From Lachnospiraceae bacterium (GTDB lineage: Bacteria; Bacillota; Clostridia; Lachnospirales; Lachnospiraceae): a stretch of 58,513 nt of DNA. Positions 1 through 8,233 of the stretch are shown piece after piece (within the stretch, counting starts at the first letter, position 1; every line of letters starts with the position of its first letter). The notes under the pieces were generated by a model. It worked only from the letters and a program-made list of their open reading frames with translations. It was not told the origin of the DNA and did no database searches. The DNA is taken from the NCBI GenBank assembly GCA_017479285.1, contig JAFVCL010000002.1, positions 1 to 58,513 of the forward strand, written 5' to 3'. A program made the position numbers and the translations under genes.

Positions 1-13
1 GGAGGGGATGCCT

Positions 14-109
14 ATGACAGTATTCGAAATAATGGCATTGCTGTCCTTTTCGATAGCGGTGTTCCAGTTGGGATATCTGTTCGGAAGCGAACAAAAGAAA
101 AAGAAATAA
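14..109 (+). CDS. Putative holin-like type I toxin peptide (31 aa)
   Basis: A 31-residue peptide with one hydrophobic membrane segment (about residues 5-23) and a lysine tail (EQKKKK). This matches the family usually labelled putative holin-like toxin in Firmicutes, small membrane peptides of TxpA/Fst type that depolarise the cell when an antisense RNA does not repress them (family knowledge). The ATG at 14 is preferred because GGAGG at 1-5 sits 8 nt upstream; the ATG at 8 is too close to it. Two hairpins follow at once. No protein antitoxin is visible, so control would be by RNA. The promoter lies left of the window. It could also be a harmless short membrane peptide. Confidence 0.72.
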   Translation: MTVFEIMALLSFSIAVFQLGYLFGSEQKKKK

Positions 110-139
110 CCGCTCCCGACCAAAGGATAGCGGTTATTT
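104..139 (+). terminator. Hairpin overlapping the toxin stop codon
   Basis: Arms AAATAACCGCT (104-114) and AGCGGTTATTT (129-139) are perfectly complementary over 11 bp with a 14-nt loop. The left arm contains the toxin stop codon. No long T-run follows, so it may be an RNA stability or antisense-pairing element rather than a terminator. Confidence 0.55.
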
Positions 140-156
140 CTAAATAACATCTATCT

Positions 157-192
157 GAGGGTCAACCGTGAACTACGGCAACACCTCTTTTA
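157..192 (+). terminator. Rho-independent terminator after the toxin gene
   Basis: GAGG (157-160) pairs with CCTC (184-187), inner CCGT pairs with ACGG, and TTTTA follows. The sequence resembles a conserved element that I recall lying 3' of many holin-like toxin genes, so it may also be the terminator or part of an antisense RNA (inference). Confidence 0.55.
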
Positions 193-237
193 TGCTTAAA
201 TCTTACTCTATAACCGCTTTACAGTCAATATTTGTTT

Positions 238-683
238 TTAGCTATTTTGTTTCTCTAATACCCTAAAATCAATCTTTCCCGCCGATGTTCTTGAAATCAT
301 TTACAGCCTGCTCTGTTTCGGAAGCCATCATTTCGCCGCCATAGTATATATATTTTAGACAAGATTGCTCCGATTTTGTTTAACGCATAAAATGTAACAA
401 TGCTCGCGACAGTAGAAACAGTTACAACAGGGACAATTTCTTTTTCCTTAACCCCGATGGCTGTAAATGCCCTCGCTGCTTCGTCGATCAAGGAAAACAA
501 TCGTCGATAAGTAATCTTATTCCCGAAGTAGTTCAGTGCAAAATCATTTAAATGCTCTTTATTACATTCCCATAAGTATTCGTATAGACTACAATCAGGA
601 AGTGGGGTATTGATCTGTTCTTCTGTGTAATACTTTAACCACGGCTTATCTACCGATGGATAGCCTGTCTGACGGTCTATCAA
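238..683 (-). pseudogene. Acyl-CoA synthetase (AMP-forming) remnant, internally deleted
   Basis: Reading leftward from 683, about 108 residues match the N-terminus of long-chain acyl-CoA synthetases (GYPSVDKPWLKYY start, later YALNKIGAI). Family members have about 500 residues or more, yet the reading frame ends at 297. Other frames hold short pieces from further along the same family. YGGEMMASETEQAVNDF resembles the mid-protein GGD region, and RTSAGKIDFRVLEK (codons 238-291) is the classic C-terminal lysine motif just before a TAA. The locus is therefore a gene collapsed by internal deletions plus frameshifts, keeping its start and its last residues. It directly follows the acyltransferase gene (7 nt), so the two probably formed a lipid-acylation operon. 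Confidence 0.75.
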
Positions 684-689
684 AGTGTT

Positions 690-1685
690 TTACCTCCACA
701 AATTGATGTCAACTAAAGTTGATTCGCAATTTCTTCTACTGTATCCCTTACTCTCTATAATTTCTTTTGTAAATGTCCACTCATCAAGAATATCGTTTTC
801 AAACCAAGCTCTATAAATCTCAAAATCGCCAATTTCCTTTCTAGAAACATTAATTTGTGAGTAGATTTCCGGATGAAAATATAATTCAAGCTTCAAAGAT
901 GCCATTCTTTGACGGAGATTCTCTAAAGCAGCTTTGAAATTATCCCTTATAACTTCAACCTTCGGATCAAAAACCTCATTTGCTATATTTACTCCGTAAA
1001 GTTTCTTTTGGAACCGTTCAATGCCCACCGGAACTATCACAGTATCTGCCTCAGCTGCAGCGAGCAACATTCCCTTAAATAATGGTGTAACTGGAATATT
1101 AGGCGAAAGATTCCATGCAGCTTCCATGCTACATAGGATATTGTTTCCGCCTTTTAATGCTTCCACCACTCTTGGAATGACAGTTTTTCTATCAGAAGGA
1201 GAATTCATATCAAAAAAAATGACCCCATTGAGCATCGTGAATAATCCCTCTATGTTGTTGTGTAAGCTTTCATAATCTCCCGACAAAACAACAAAATGTC
1301 GATTTACAGCTTGATTAAATACAGATATATCATCTTTACCCGCATGTGTAATAACATATATAGCTGGTTTCTTTTTCGCAATCTCAGGAATCGTCGTATT
1401 TAACGAAATAACCCTTAACCCTGACATCCTATCAGATAATTTCAAAACCCTATGCAAAATGAAGTGAACTATCGGACGTTGTTTATTGTTCGCCCATGCA
1501 ATAAGTCCCTTCTCGTCCTTAATGCGAAGATATCCTAAATACTTTGTATAATCTTCATCTAACAATCTTGCTTCTTGCCTATCTGATAGTCTATGAATTC
1601 TTTTAGATTTTGAATTCGGAGCAGGCATATATTGTAGATTTCTACATTTTTTCATAATAATTTCATAAACAATGAGGTATTGCAT
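690..1685 (-). CDS. PlsC-like lysophospholipid acyltransferase family protein
   Basis: A 331-residue protein with the acyltransferase hallmark HX4D at H114-D119 (THAGKDD), a SMEAAWN segment in the place of the EGT(R) block, and a downstream VPVGIER strand. These features fit the PlsC/1-acyl-glycerol-3-phosphate acyltransferase superfamily, which transfers acyl groups to a lipid or sugar acceptor at the membrane. The acceptor cannot be named. No obvious transmembrane helix is present, so it is probably peripheral. ATG at 1685 has GGGA upstream; M11 is a weaker alternative. The next gene downstream was an acyl-CoA synthetase, now broken, so the acyl supply encoded here may be lost. Confidence 0.68.
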   Translation of the reverse strand: MQYLIVYEIIMKKCRNLQYMPAPNSKSKRIHRLSDRQEARLLDEDYTKYLGYLRIKDEKGLIAWANNKQRPIVHFILHRVLKLSDRMSGLRVISLNTTIPEIAKKKPAIYVITHAGKDDISVFNQAVNRHFVVLSGDYESLHNNIEGLFTMLNGVIFFDMNSPSDRKTVIPRVVEALKGGNNILCSMEAAWNLSPNIPVTPLFKGMLLAAAEADTVIVPVGIERFQKKLYGVNIANEVFDPKVEVIRDNFKAALENLRQRMASLKLELYFHPEIYSQINVSRKEIGDFEIYRAWFENDILDEWTFTKEIIESKGYSRRNCESTLVDINLWR

Positions 1686-1772
1686 TCATTCCCACACGGA
1701 ATTGCCTCATTTCCAATCAAATGCTAGCGTAGAATATTTCTCATTTGGTTTGTAGTTCATTATGCTATACAA

Positions 1773-1802
1773 TAAAACGGAGCAGGATTTCTACCTGCTC
1801 CG
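1773..1802 (-). terminator. Terminator of the first wall-binding protein gene
   Basis: Perfect 9-bp stem CGGAGCAGG (1778-1786)/CCTGCTCCG (1794-1802) with a 7-nt loop; on the minus strand it is followed by TTTTATT. Confidence 0.85.
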
Positions 1803-1821
1803 CTTGATATATCGCTTATAC

Positions 1822-3144
1822 TCAGTGGATGACCGAACCGTTTACATACTCAAGATAACCGTATGTTCCGGCGGGTACATTTGCATTCGTATTTACTCCG
1901 TTAACTCCGCTGTGAATGTAGCCATTGTCTGTGTTTGCAATAAACGGTGTAAATGTAATTCCTGTTTTTTCATTCTTGGATATCGTAGGAGTACCACTTG
2001 TTGTTATCACATCCGAACCATTGACAGGACTCTTGATCTTTACATCCTTAAATGCAGAATTAACACTTCCTCCGCTGAGCATATTACCTTCGGCTCTTAT
2101 AAAGATGTTGTCTCCCTTTACAGAAGAACTGTTTATTCCGCCTATATACTTGTAGTTATGGAAGAACCATATATCTCCGGTGGATGAATCGGCAACCATA
2201 AGCAGATGACATCTTGCTGCCTCCGAAGCGTAGTAAGTGCCATAATCCTGATACTTTGACTGACCGCTTACAACATTATTTGAAACGATTGCACACTTCT
2301 CACCGACAGGTGTGAAATACTTATTCTTCTCATAGCTTATACCGAACTTTACACAGTCCGTGGTGCTCTTACCGATCACGAACATAGCCTGATAGCCATT
2401 TCCGCCTCCGGAAAGCTCCACATTCGCCTCTATCGCATATACCTTTCCTTTATTTCCAAGGTTATAATAGATGGTTGCGGTTTCTACCTTGTCATTGTTC
2501 TTTGAGGTCCAAGTCTTTTCAAGTGCTCCGGTGAGTTCATTGAAATAATAGGTAACTCCGTCTGAAAGAGTAATATAACCTTTTGCCATAAGACCGGTCT
2601 TGGTGTCGTAGTAATAGGTATTACCTTTCTGGTCGGGATAGATGTCAGCAAGTGATCCCTGAATCGTGAGCCATCCCTTGTACATCTTTCCGTTTTCATC
2701 GTAACGAACCCATTTACCGGTCTTCTTCTTGATACAGTCGTACACGTAATCAGCCATACCGGCATCGCTGGAATTCGCAGCATCTTTCATATTTGCGTCA
2801 GTAAAGCCTGCTTCATTCTGGTATATGTAGGGCATAAAAACTTCCTTGGATACAGCCTTTGCTCCATCGGAATCCGCATCAAGCCAATACCAGCCATCCG
2901 TAGCCTTATCATAAATCTCACGACCCCGGATCGTACCGTCATAACTGAAGCACTTTCCGTCACTTACCGTTCCCTGCTTGGTTCCTCCCTCATACCAATA
3001 TGACTTACCGTCTACCGTGTTCCATGACAGATCCTTGCCTGCTATGTAATCCGGGCTTGTGTTTGCAGCAAAAGCCGGAACAATAGCAGTTGACATCAGG
3101 CTTACGCATGTTACCATGCTAATAAGAATCTTTTTAAACTTCAT
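1822..3144 (-). CDS. Secreted protein with cell-wall-binding repeats and a C-terminal beta-sandwich-like domain (paralog A)
   Basis: A 440-residue exported protein. ATG at 3144 is chosen because AAAGGAGATAAG precedes it and a signal peptide follows (MKFKKI, hydrophobic core, AFA-A cleavage). Residues about 95-225 hold YG/W-rich repeats such as GKWVRYDENGKMYKGW and YYYDTKTGLMAKGY, the style of choline- or wall-binding repeats. After that comes a glycine-rich domain that looks like an all-beta, concanavalin-type fold (YAIEANVELSGGGNGY, FKDVKI). It has no recognisable catalytic motif. It is a paralog of the protein at 4543-5994 with the same domain order, and the GH53 galactanase gene lies between them. 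The likely role is surface anchoring or carbohydrate binding; substrate unknown. Confidence 0.72.
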   Translation of the reverse strand: MKFKKILISMVTCVSLMSTAIVPAFAANTSPDYIAGKDLSWNTVDGKSYWYEGGTKQGTVSDGKCFSYDGTIRGREIYDKATDGWYWLDADSDGAKAVSKEVFMPYIYQNEAGFTDANMKDAANSSDAGMADYVYDCIKKKTGKWVRYDENGKMYKGWLTIQGSLADIYPDQKGNTYYYDTKTGLMAKGYITLSDGVTYYFNELTGALEKTWTSKNNDKVETATIYYNLGNKGKVYAIEANVELSGGGNGYQAMFVIGKSTTDCVKFGISYEKNKYFTPVGEKCAIVSNNVVSGQSKYQDYGTYYASEAARCHLLMVADSSTGDIWFFHNYKYIGGINSSSVKGDNIFIRAEGNMLSGGSVNSAFKDVKIKSPVNGSDVITTSGTPTISKNEKTGITFTPFIANTDNGYIHSGVNGVNTNANVPAGTYGYLEYVNGSVIH

Positions 3145-3279
3145 CTTATCTCCTTTCACTCTCAAAAAATTTAAGTCACCTACCTTTGCGCATATTTCTA
3201 TTGTATATTTGATACAAATATAATATACCCTGTGACCATTTTTTTGTAATAAATATATGGTAGCATTATATCTGTTTAC

Positions 3280-3285
3280 TGTCAA
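3280..3285 (-). promoter_or_regulatory. Possible -35 element (TTGACA) for paralog A
   Basis: TTGACAGTAA lies about 136 nt before the start codon and recurs as the first 10 nt of the better promoter in front of paralog B. A matching -10 at normal spacing is poor here (TACCAT), although TATAAT occurs too close, so the call is weak. Confidence 0.35.
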
Positions 3286-3306
3286 AACTTATATGGCTAT
3301 TTATGT

Positions 3307-4413
3307 TTAATTATTCTTAATAATTTCCCATGTCGGGAGGGCGTTTCCGTCATAATCGAAAAGAGCCTGGTTAGCCCATTCGTTACCGCAAGGACCCGGG
3401 TCACCCATATATTCAAGGGAAGCCGGTGTCGCCCAGCCCGAGCCCGGACGGGGTATCCATGCCGGCTCCCACCAGAAAAAGCCACAGCCTCTGTTCTCCG
3501 GTACTGCCTTTAATCGTCTCAGGAAATCCTCGGTGAAATCACTCTGCCCCTGAACCGTCATCGGATAGTCAAGTCCCCCAAGAACCTTCTCCTTTGTCGC
3601 GTACCCCTTTCTCTCTTCGGGTGAAAGCTCCTCATAGGACGCATAATCCTCAAGAGTGTATCCCATTGAAACTTCCGCGATTATTATATCTTTATGGTAG
3701 CGAAGCGCTATATCCCTCATATTTGCGGACAGCGCCTCAAGATTACCATGCCAGAAGGGATAATAGGACATTCCGATATACTCAAAATTCTCCCCGCCGT
3801 TGGCAAAATAATTATCAAACCATCTTCTGTACAGCTCATTATTTCCACCGTTATCAAGGTGTATCATAATGGGAATATCCGCCCTTACCTCTCTGCAGGC
3901 CTTTATTCCGGCGCTTACAAACGCTGCAATATTCGCATACTCCGGAACCTGTCCCTCCGGCCATAAAAGACCGTTGGAGAGCTCATTGCCCACCTGGACC
4001 ATCGTTACATTCACCCCGGCATTAAGTATTTTTATCAAACTGTCCTTTGTAAAATCATATACGGCTTCCTTAAGCTCCTCCACCCCATATTTTTTCCATG
4101 CCTTGGGTTTTATCTGTTTTCCGGGATCCGCCCAGAAATCGCTGTAATGAAAATTAAGAAGAACTCCCAGTCCTGCAGCAGTCACTCTCTTAGCCGTCTC
4201 TATCGTAACATCCAGGTCATTGTTGCCTGCCCCGTAGGCTTCACCGGACTCAGAGCTCGGATCGTTCCAAAGTCTCAGACGTATGGTATCGACACCGTTG
4301 TCCTTACAGATATCAAGGATATCCCTTTCCTTTCCATCTACATAGTACTTTGCTCCGCACCTTTCATTTTCAAGAAGGGTGGAAAGATCCATTCCCTTTA
4401 TAAATTTTTTCAT
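3307..4413 (-). CDS. GH53 arabinogalactan endo-beta-1,4-galactanase, cytoplasmic form
   Basis: A 368-residue glycoside hydrolase family 53 enzyme; this family cuts beta-1,4-galactan side chains of pectin. The start KGMDLS, IRLRLWNDP, the acid/base E144 in QVGNELSNG and the nucleophile E247 in IIAEVSMGY are all in place, and the barrel ends with FFWWEPAWIP. The length fits one catalytic domain. There is no signal peptide, unlike most GH53 enzymes, so it probably acts inside the cell on imported galacto-oligosaccharides. ATG at 4413 follows GGAAAACAAT. It is flanked by two secreted wall-binding paralogs on the same strand, but a terminator at 4486-4517 separates it from the upstream one. Confidence 0.93.
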   Translation of the reverse strand: MKKFIKGMDLSTLLENERCGAKYYVDGKERDILDICKDNGVDTIRLRLWNDPSSESGEAYGAGNNDLDVTIETAKRVTAAGLGVLLNFHYSDFWADPGKQIKPKAWKKYGVEELKEAVYDFTKDSLIKILNAGVNVTMVQVGNELSNGLLWPEGQVPEYANIAAFVSAGIKACREVRADIPIMIHLDNGGNNELYRRWFDNYFANGGENFEYIGMSYYPFWHGNLEALSANMRDIALRYHKDIIIAEVSMGYTLEDYASYEELSPEERKGYATKEKVLGGLDYPMTVQGQSDFTEDFLRRLKAVPENRGCGFFWWEPAWIPRPGSGWATPASLEYMGDPGPCGNEWANQALFDYDGNALPTWEIIKNN

Positions 4414-4485
4414 ATTGTTTTCCTTTTCTGATATAATTCAATGCCTTATACAATAAAGCTCAAAAAGCTTTCATGTATAAGTAAC

Positions 4486-4517
4486 GATAAAAGGATATGC
4501 CGTAGGGCATATCCTTT
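4486..4517 (-). terminator. Terminator of the second wall-binding protein gene
   Basis: Perfect 12-bp stem AAAGGATATGCC (4490-4501)/GGCATATCCTTT (4506-4517) with a 4-nt loop; the minus strand continues with TTTTAT. It makes GH53 transcription independent of the upstream gene. Confidence 0.85.
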
Positions 4518-4542
4518 ACCGGATAAAATGTTCCTGATTAAA

Positions 4543-5994
4543 CTACTTAACTTCTTCTTCCCCGCCTTCAAATGCTCCGCTGACATATCCATTAAGGTAA
4601 AATACATAGGCCTGTACACCATTTGCGACATCCCAGTCACCTGATCCGGGAGAATTGGAACCTTTGTTTACGCCGTTGATGTTAGAATGCAAATAAACTT
4701 CTTTGTTACCCCATTTATCATCAGCTCCTGCGCCGGAACCCTGAATAGCATTACAGGTTACAATGCTGTTGGAGGTACTCACATACTTTCCGGTTCCCCT
4801 GTAGGTAATTCTCGTACCATTATAGTACTGATATTTAACCCTGACATTCCTGAAATCGGCAGTTATTGTACTCTGGTCATCTACAGCGCCCTCTGCCCTG
4901 ATCCCTACATTATTCCTGTCGGCAACCTTAAGATTCTCATTGCTAAACGAGCCAATCAGCTGTCCATCCTTATAGCAATACGCAACTCCGGCATCCGTAT
5001 CAACGCTTAACATAAGATGAGCGGTTCCATTTGTTTCTCCGACATTTATGTCAAACCATTTATAATCCTGCCAGGTGGGCGTAGCGTTCTCGATCATAAG
5101 AGCACATTTTCCTCTTGCATTAGCATTTCCGGAATTAACATCATACTGGATTCCGAATGAGAAGCTCGCTGCTCCACCGTTTGAGAATACAAACTTCGCG
5201 TGATATCCGTTACCGCTTCCGTTAAGTGATATGTCTCCTTCAATAGCATACTGACCGGCTGCGTTCCTGATGGCGGTAAGATCTCCGGTATCGTAAGTCT
5301 CCGAACCTCCGCTTGATCCGTCCAGTACACCAGTGCGCTCATCAAAGTGATAGCTGACTCCATTAATTACAATGTTCCCTTTAGCCATAAGTCCGGTCTG
5401 CTCATCGTAGAAATATACATTTCCTTTCTGATCAGCCTTAATGGAACCGTCCTCTGTGTACCAGCCCTTTATCATCTTGCCCTCAGAGTTATAACGAACC
5501 CATTTCCCGGTTCCGTTATTAACGGCATCAATAACCTGCTGGGTAAGACCCTGCGTACCACTACTTGCATCACTGCCAGCGGCTGCCTTTGCAAGCTCCG
5601 CCTGATCGTTTCTAAGCTCCGCGTCATTCTGGAACACATAAGGCATATACACTTCCTTATTCACAGCCTTTGCGCCGTCATATTCGGGTCTTAAGGCATC
5701 GAGCCAATACCATGCGTCCGATCTTGGATCGTATATCTCCCGTCCTCTTTCAGTTCCGTCATACCAGACATTTCCGGGGCTTCCGTATATCCCCTGTCTT
5801 TTACCCTTTTCATACCAATAAAGCTTCCTCTCGCTCTCCGGAAGCGCCGGGTCTGAAGCCCACATACAGTCAAATGATGGATCATTGAGGTCATAAGGCA
5901 ACGCTGCAAACGAGTTCAATGAAATTCCTGACAATCCGGTAAGAACCAAAGAAACGGTGCAGCAAACACTTACTAATGTCTTTTTTAGCTTCAT
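4543..5994 (-). CDS. Secreted protein with cell-wall-binding repeats and a C-terminal beta-sandwich-like domain (paralog B)
   Basis: A 483-residue exported protein starting at 5994, where AAAGGAGGAGAAT precedes ATG and a clear signal peptide follows (MKLKKT, hydrophobic core, SFA-A). Residues about 40-240 contain wall-binding repeats (LYWYEKGKRQG, GKWVRYNSEGKMIKGWYT, YFYDEQTGLMAKG). The C-terminal half is a glycine-rich, probably all-beta domain (YAIEGDISLNGSGNGYHAKF) ending in an acidic tail. It shares domain order and many phrases with the protein at 1822-3144 (GREIYD, WYWLDA, DGAKAV, KEVYMPY). No catalytic residues are recognised. Probably a wall-attached carbohydrate-binding or surface protein; a laminin-G-like ligand domain is one possibility. 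Confidence 0.72.
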   Translation of the reverse strand: MKLKKTLVSVCCTVSLVLTGLSGISLNSFAALPYDLNDPSFDCMWASDPALPESERKLYWYEKGKRQGIYGSPGNVWYDGTERGREIYDPRSDAWYWLDALRPEYDGAKAVNKEVYMPYVFQNDAELRNDQAELAKAAAGSDASSGTQGLTQQVIDAVNNGTGKWVRYNSEGKMIKGWYTEDGSIKADQKGNVYFYDEQTGLMAKGNIVINGVSYHFDERTGVLDGSSGGSETYDTGDLTAIRNAAGQYAIEGDISLNGSGNGYHAKFVFSNGGAASFSFGIQYDVNSGNANARGKCALMIENATPTWQDYKWFDINVGETNGTAHLMLSVDTDAGVAYCYKDGQLIGSFSNENLKVADRNNVGIRAEGAVDDQSTITADFRNVRVKYQYYNGTRITYRGTGKYVSTSNSIVTCNAIQGSGAGADDKWGNKEVYLHSNINGVNKGSNSPGSGDWDVANGVQAYVFYLNGYVSGAFEGGEEEVK

Positions 5995-6090
5995 ATTCTC
6001 CTCCTTTTTGAGTTTTTTCACAAGAAATCGGCCATTCATTGTATAAATTGCACAATCATACATTGATTACCTCTTTTTTTCTTGTAAAAA

Positions 6091-6121
6091 ACATATTATC
6101 ACAATATGTTATTACTGTCAA
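6091..6121 (-). promoter_or_regulatory. Promoter with overlapping palindromic operator for paralog B
   Basis: TTGACA (6116-6121), a 17-nt spacer and TAATAT (6093-6098) form a good vegetative promoter about 120 nt before the start codon. The -10 is inside a near-palindrome, ACATATT-5 nt-AATATGT (6091-6109), placed where a repressor would block polymerase. Confidence 0.6.
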
Positions 6122-6182
6122 AGAAAGAGTATACCTGATGATATCAGTCTGTTTTGGGAAATATTAAGTTGTTGTCCTGACT

Positions 6183-6401
6183 TCAATCAAAATCAAATTT
6201 GGTAAATCTTTTATGCATTGCCCCGTAACGGATACGCACCAACTCATTAAATTTTAGAACATCCTCCTCAGTACCTCTGTACTGGCAGCGGATACAGCTG
6301 TAAATTCCCGTTTCCTTATTATAAAACATATCTATATCGAGGTCTCTCATAAAACACGAGGGACAACGATAATTTAATTTGCCTTTGCCAAGTTGAGCCA
6401 T
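6183..6401 (-). CDS. Small zinc-ribbon protein (72 aa)
   Basis: A 72-residue protein with two CxxC knuckles (CPSC and CIRC) about 22 residues apart, which should bind one zinc ion, and an acidic/aromatic tail ending FTKFDFD. Its start overlaps the end of the 619-aa gene by 28 nt, so translation of the two is probably coupled. No family function is known to me. The overlap suggests that it works with the upstream protein, or is a general nucleic-acid or protein-binding ribbon carried in the same transcript. Confidence 0.65.
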   Translation of the reverse strand: MAQLGKGKLNYRCPSCFMRDLDIDMFYNKETGIYSCIRCQYRGTEEDVLKFNELVRIRYGAMHKRFTKFDFD

Positions 6402-8233
6402 GTCGAGAATACCTCCTTATCAGAAATCTTTTTCTTGAAACCGAACTTAAACATGGGTGAGAATGCGTAGCCCTCCTCGATATATCCGGTTGCTCCGGCA
6501 TCTGTAGTCATTGAGACAAAGGTCTCTATCGCGGGGATCGTCGCGCTGACCTCCCTGCCGTTTTCCACCTTTGCATCACGGCAGCGATACTCGTAATCGA
6601 TCATCTCCGTGGTATCTCCGACTGCCTTAAGGGTAACGCCCGTCATGTCCTCGGGATACTCGGTCGTTCCGTAGCAGGCGGTCATATACTCATCTATCGT
6701 CACCTCCGCATCGGGATTGCTCATCTCAAGAATATTTCTCTCTATCCTTATGTTTGAGGAGCCTTCTTCAAAATATTCCTTTGTCTGGAGCTTTATCGTA
6801 AGGTCTCTGAACTCGATGGTTACGGGGTCAAGAGTGATTATACGGTTCTTCTTTCCGTCTATCATCTCCTCCGAGAAGTGCGCGTGGGCAGGGGTAAGAC
6901 AGAGGTCAACCTCCTCGCCGTTATAATTAAGCTTTGCGCTGCGCACCGTTCCCGCTCCGGCATAGTGGGTAAAATAACCTGCCCTGTATTTTTCCTGGAT
7001 AAGGAAGGGATAGGAAGCATCCTGAACATGCTTTGTGCCTATACCTACAGGCCACTCAAGCTTAGCGGCGTAGGGACGGAGATCCACGATAGCTCCTCCC
7101 TGGTCCATATTTACGCAGGCGCGCATATAGGGATCGCAATACCAGAAAAGCTGCTTATCGGAGCCGTAGAGGATATCTCTCCAAAGAGCGCACTCGGGTT
7201 CATTGTAATTCCCGCCGTTCACACCCTTCTTCTCCCGGTAATAGTCAGCAAACTCACTCATGGTCATATCCACAAGCTTGCCCTGCTTCTTAAGGTCGCC
7301 GTAGTATTTGCAGCCCTCCGTATAAGACTTCAGAAGAAGCTCATAGGGCTGTTCCCAGCGGCCTGCCTTGTTCATCCAGCCCGGGCCGACGAACATCATA
7401 TTGTAGGCATAGCCGTTATTATATTTCTCAAGAGCGCGGTACTGGTCGATAAGATTATAGAGATAGGGGAACTCCCAGGTCTTTGTGTCATATATCATCC
7501 CGCGGAGCACATTCTGGGGATGGGTTCCGAAATTGGAGCCGTTTCCGTCATAGCACGCGATAAGATCCCTTGAAAGATGGGGTATGGCAACGATTCCCGA
7601 GTCCTCAGCCTCGTTTGCAGCAGGAGCATGGGTATTCTGCTTTGAAGGTATCCATGGAGCCCACGGACCGCCGTCAAAAAGGGTATACCATGAGTTGTTG
7701 CAGGTATGGTAAGCCTTGGGACCCTCCTCCCAGCAGGTTGCCACCGCGCATTTAACCATCGGATATTCAGCCTTTATAAAGTTTATAAGGTCCGCATCCA
7801 TATAGTAGGAGCCGGTGGACTCGGGATAAAAGCCGAAGCGCTCGTAAAACTTTCCGAAAACATCGCGAACGATGGTCTTTTTGTCCTCCATGGAAAACAT
7901 CCAGATACAGAAGTCCTTTGTTTTGTATTTCTCGCGGAATTCCTCGCAGGGAAGCCCGAGAAGGGAAAGGGCTATCTCGTCCCCGTATGTTTCATGATCG
8001 TGTTTTGCCAGTTCAACAGCCTCGTCGTTAAACAGGGATGCATAGGTCATTTGGATCGTGCATTTCAGTCCGTTCTCATGTGCGAGACGCTGCTGGGTCT
8101 TAAAAATATCGAGGGACTCATTTATAAGCACCTTGTCCCCGATATCCTCCTCCTTGCCCTGTCCGGTGACTGTCGCAGAATACTCAGGCACCATCTCGGG
8201 ACGATGGATTACATTAAGAATAAATTTGTCCAT
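6374..8233 (-). CDS. Large protein with a deacetylase/glycosidase-like N-terminal barrel (619 aa), function unknown
   Basis: A 619-residue soluble protein without signal peptide. The N-terminal 350 residues (VIHRPEMVPEYS, HDHETYGDEIALSL, STGSYYMDADLI, WEEGPKAYHT) look like a divergent (beta/alpha) barrel of polysaccharide-deacetylase or GH57 type, and I recall similar sequences under DUF3863 (not certain). The second half (from about residue 400) appears beta-rich, as in carbohydrate enzymes with a C-terminal sandwich domain. Acidic and histidine residues are frequent in the conserved-looking phrases, but catalytic residues cannot be assigned. It is followed by an overlapping 72-aa zinc-ribbon gene. 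An intracellular carbohydrate-active enzyme is the best guess. Confidence 0.6.
   Translation of the reverse strand: MDKFILNVIHRPEMVPEYSATVTGQGKEEDIGDKVLINESLDIFKTQQRLAHENGLKCTIQMTYASLFNDEAVELAKHDHETYGDEIALSLLGLPCEEFREKYKTKDFCIWMFSMEDKKTIVRDVFGKFYERFGFYPESTGSYYMDADLINFIKAEYPMVKCAVATCWEEGPKAYHTCNNSWYTLFDGGPWAPWIPSKQNTHAPAANEAEDSGIVAIPHLSRDLIACYDGNGSNFGTHPQNVLRGMIYDTKTWEFPYLYNLIDQYRALEKYNNGYAYNMMFVGPGWMNKAGRWEQPYELLLKSYTEGCKYYGDLKKQGKLVDMTMSEFADYYREKKGVNGGNYNEPECALWRDILYGSDKQLFWYCDPYMRACVNMDQGGAIVDLRPYAAKLEWPVGIGTKHVQDASYPFLIQEKYRAGYFTHYAGAGTVRSAKLNYNGEEVDLCLTPAHAHFSEEMIDGKKNRIITLDPVTIEFRDLTIKLQTKEYFEEGSSNIRIERNILEMSNPDAEVTIDEYMTACYGTTEYPEDMTGVTLKAVGDTTEMIDYEYRCRDAKVENGREVSATIPAIETFVSMTTDAGATGYIEEGYAFSPMFKFGFKKKISDKEVFSTWLNLAKAN

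Noticed and set aside
297-683. A complete 128-aa gene
   Set aside because: Its sequence stops matching acyl-CoA synthetases abruptly and the family C-terminus lies in another frame just beyond, so it is a pseudogene fragment.
6878-7573. A 231-codon plus-strand frame opposite the 619-aa gene
   Set aside because: Hydrophobic-looking mirror translation without a start signal; the minus-strand gene has proper start and operon context.
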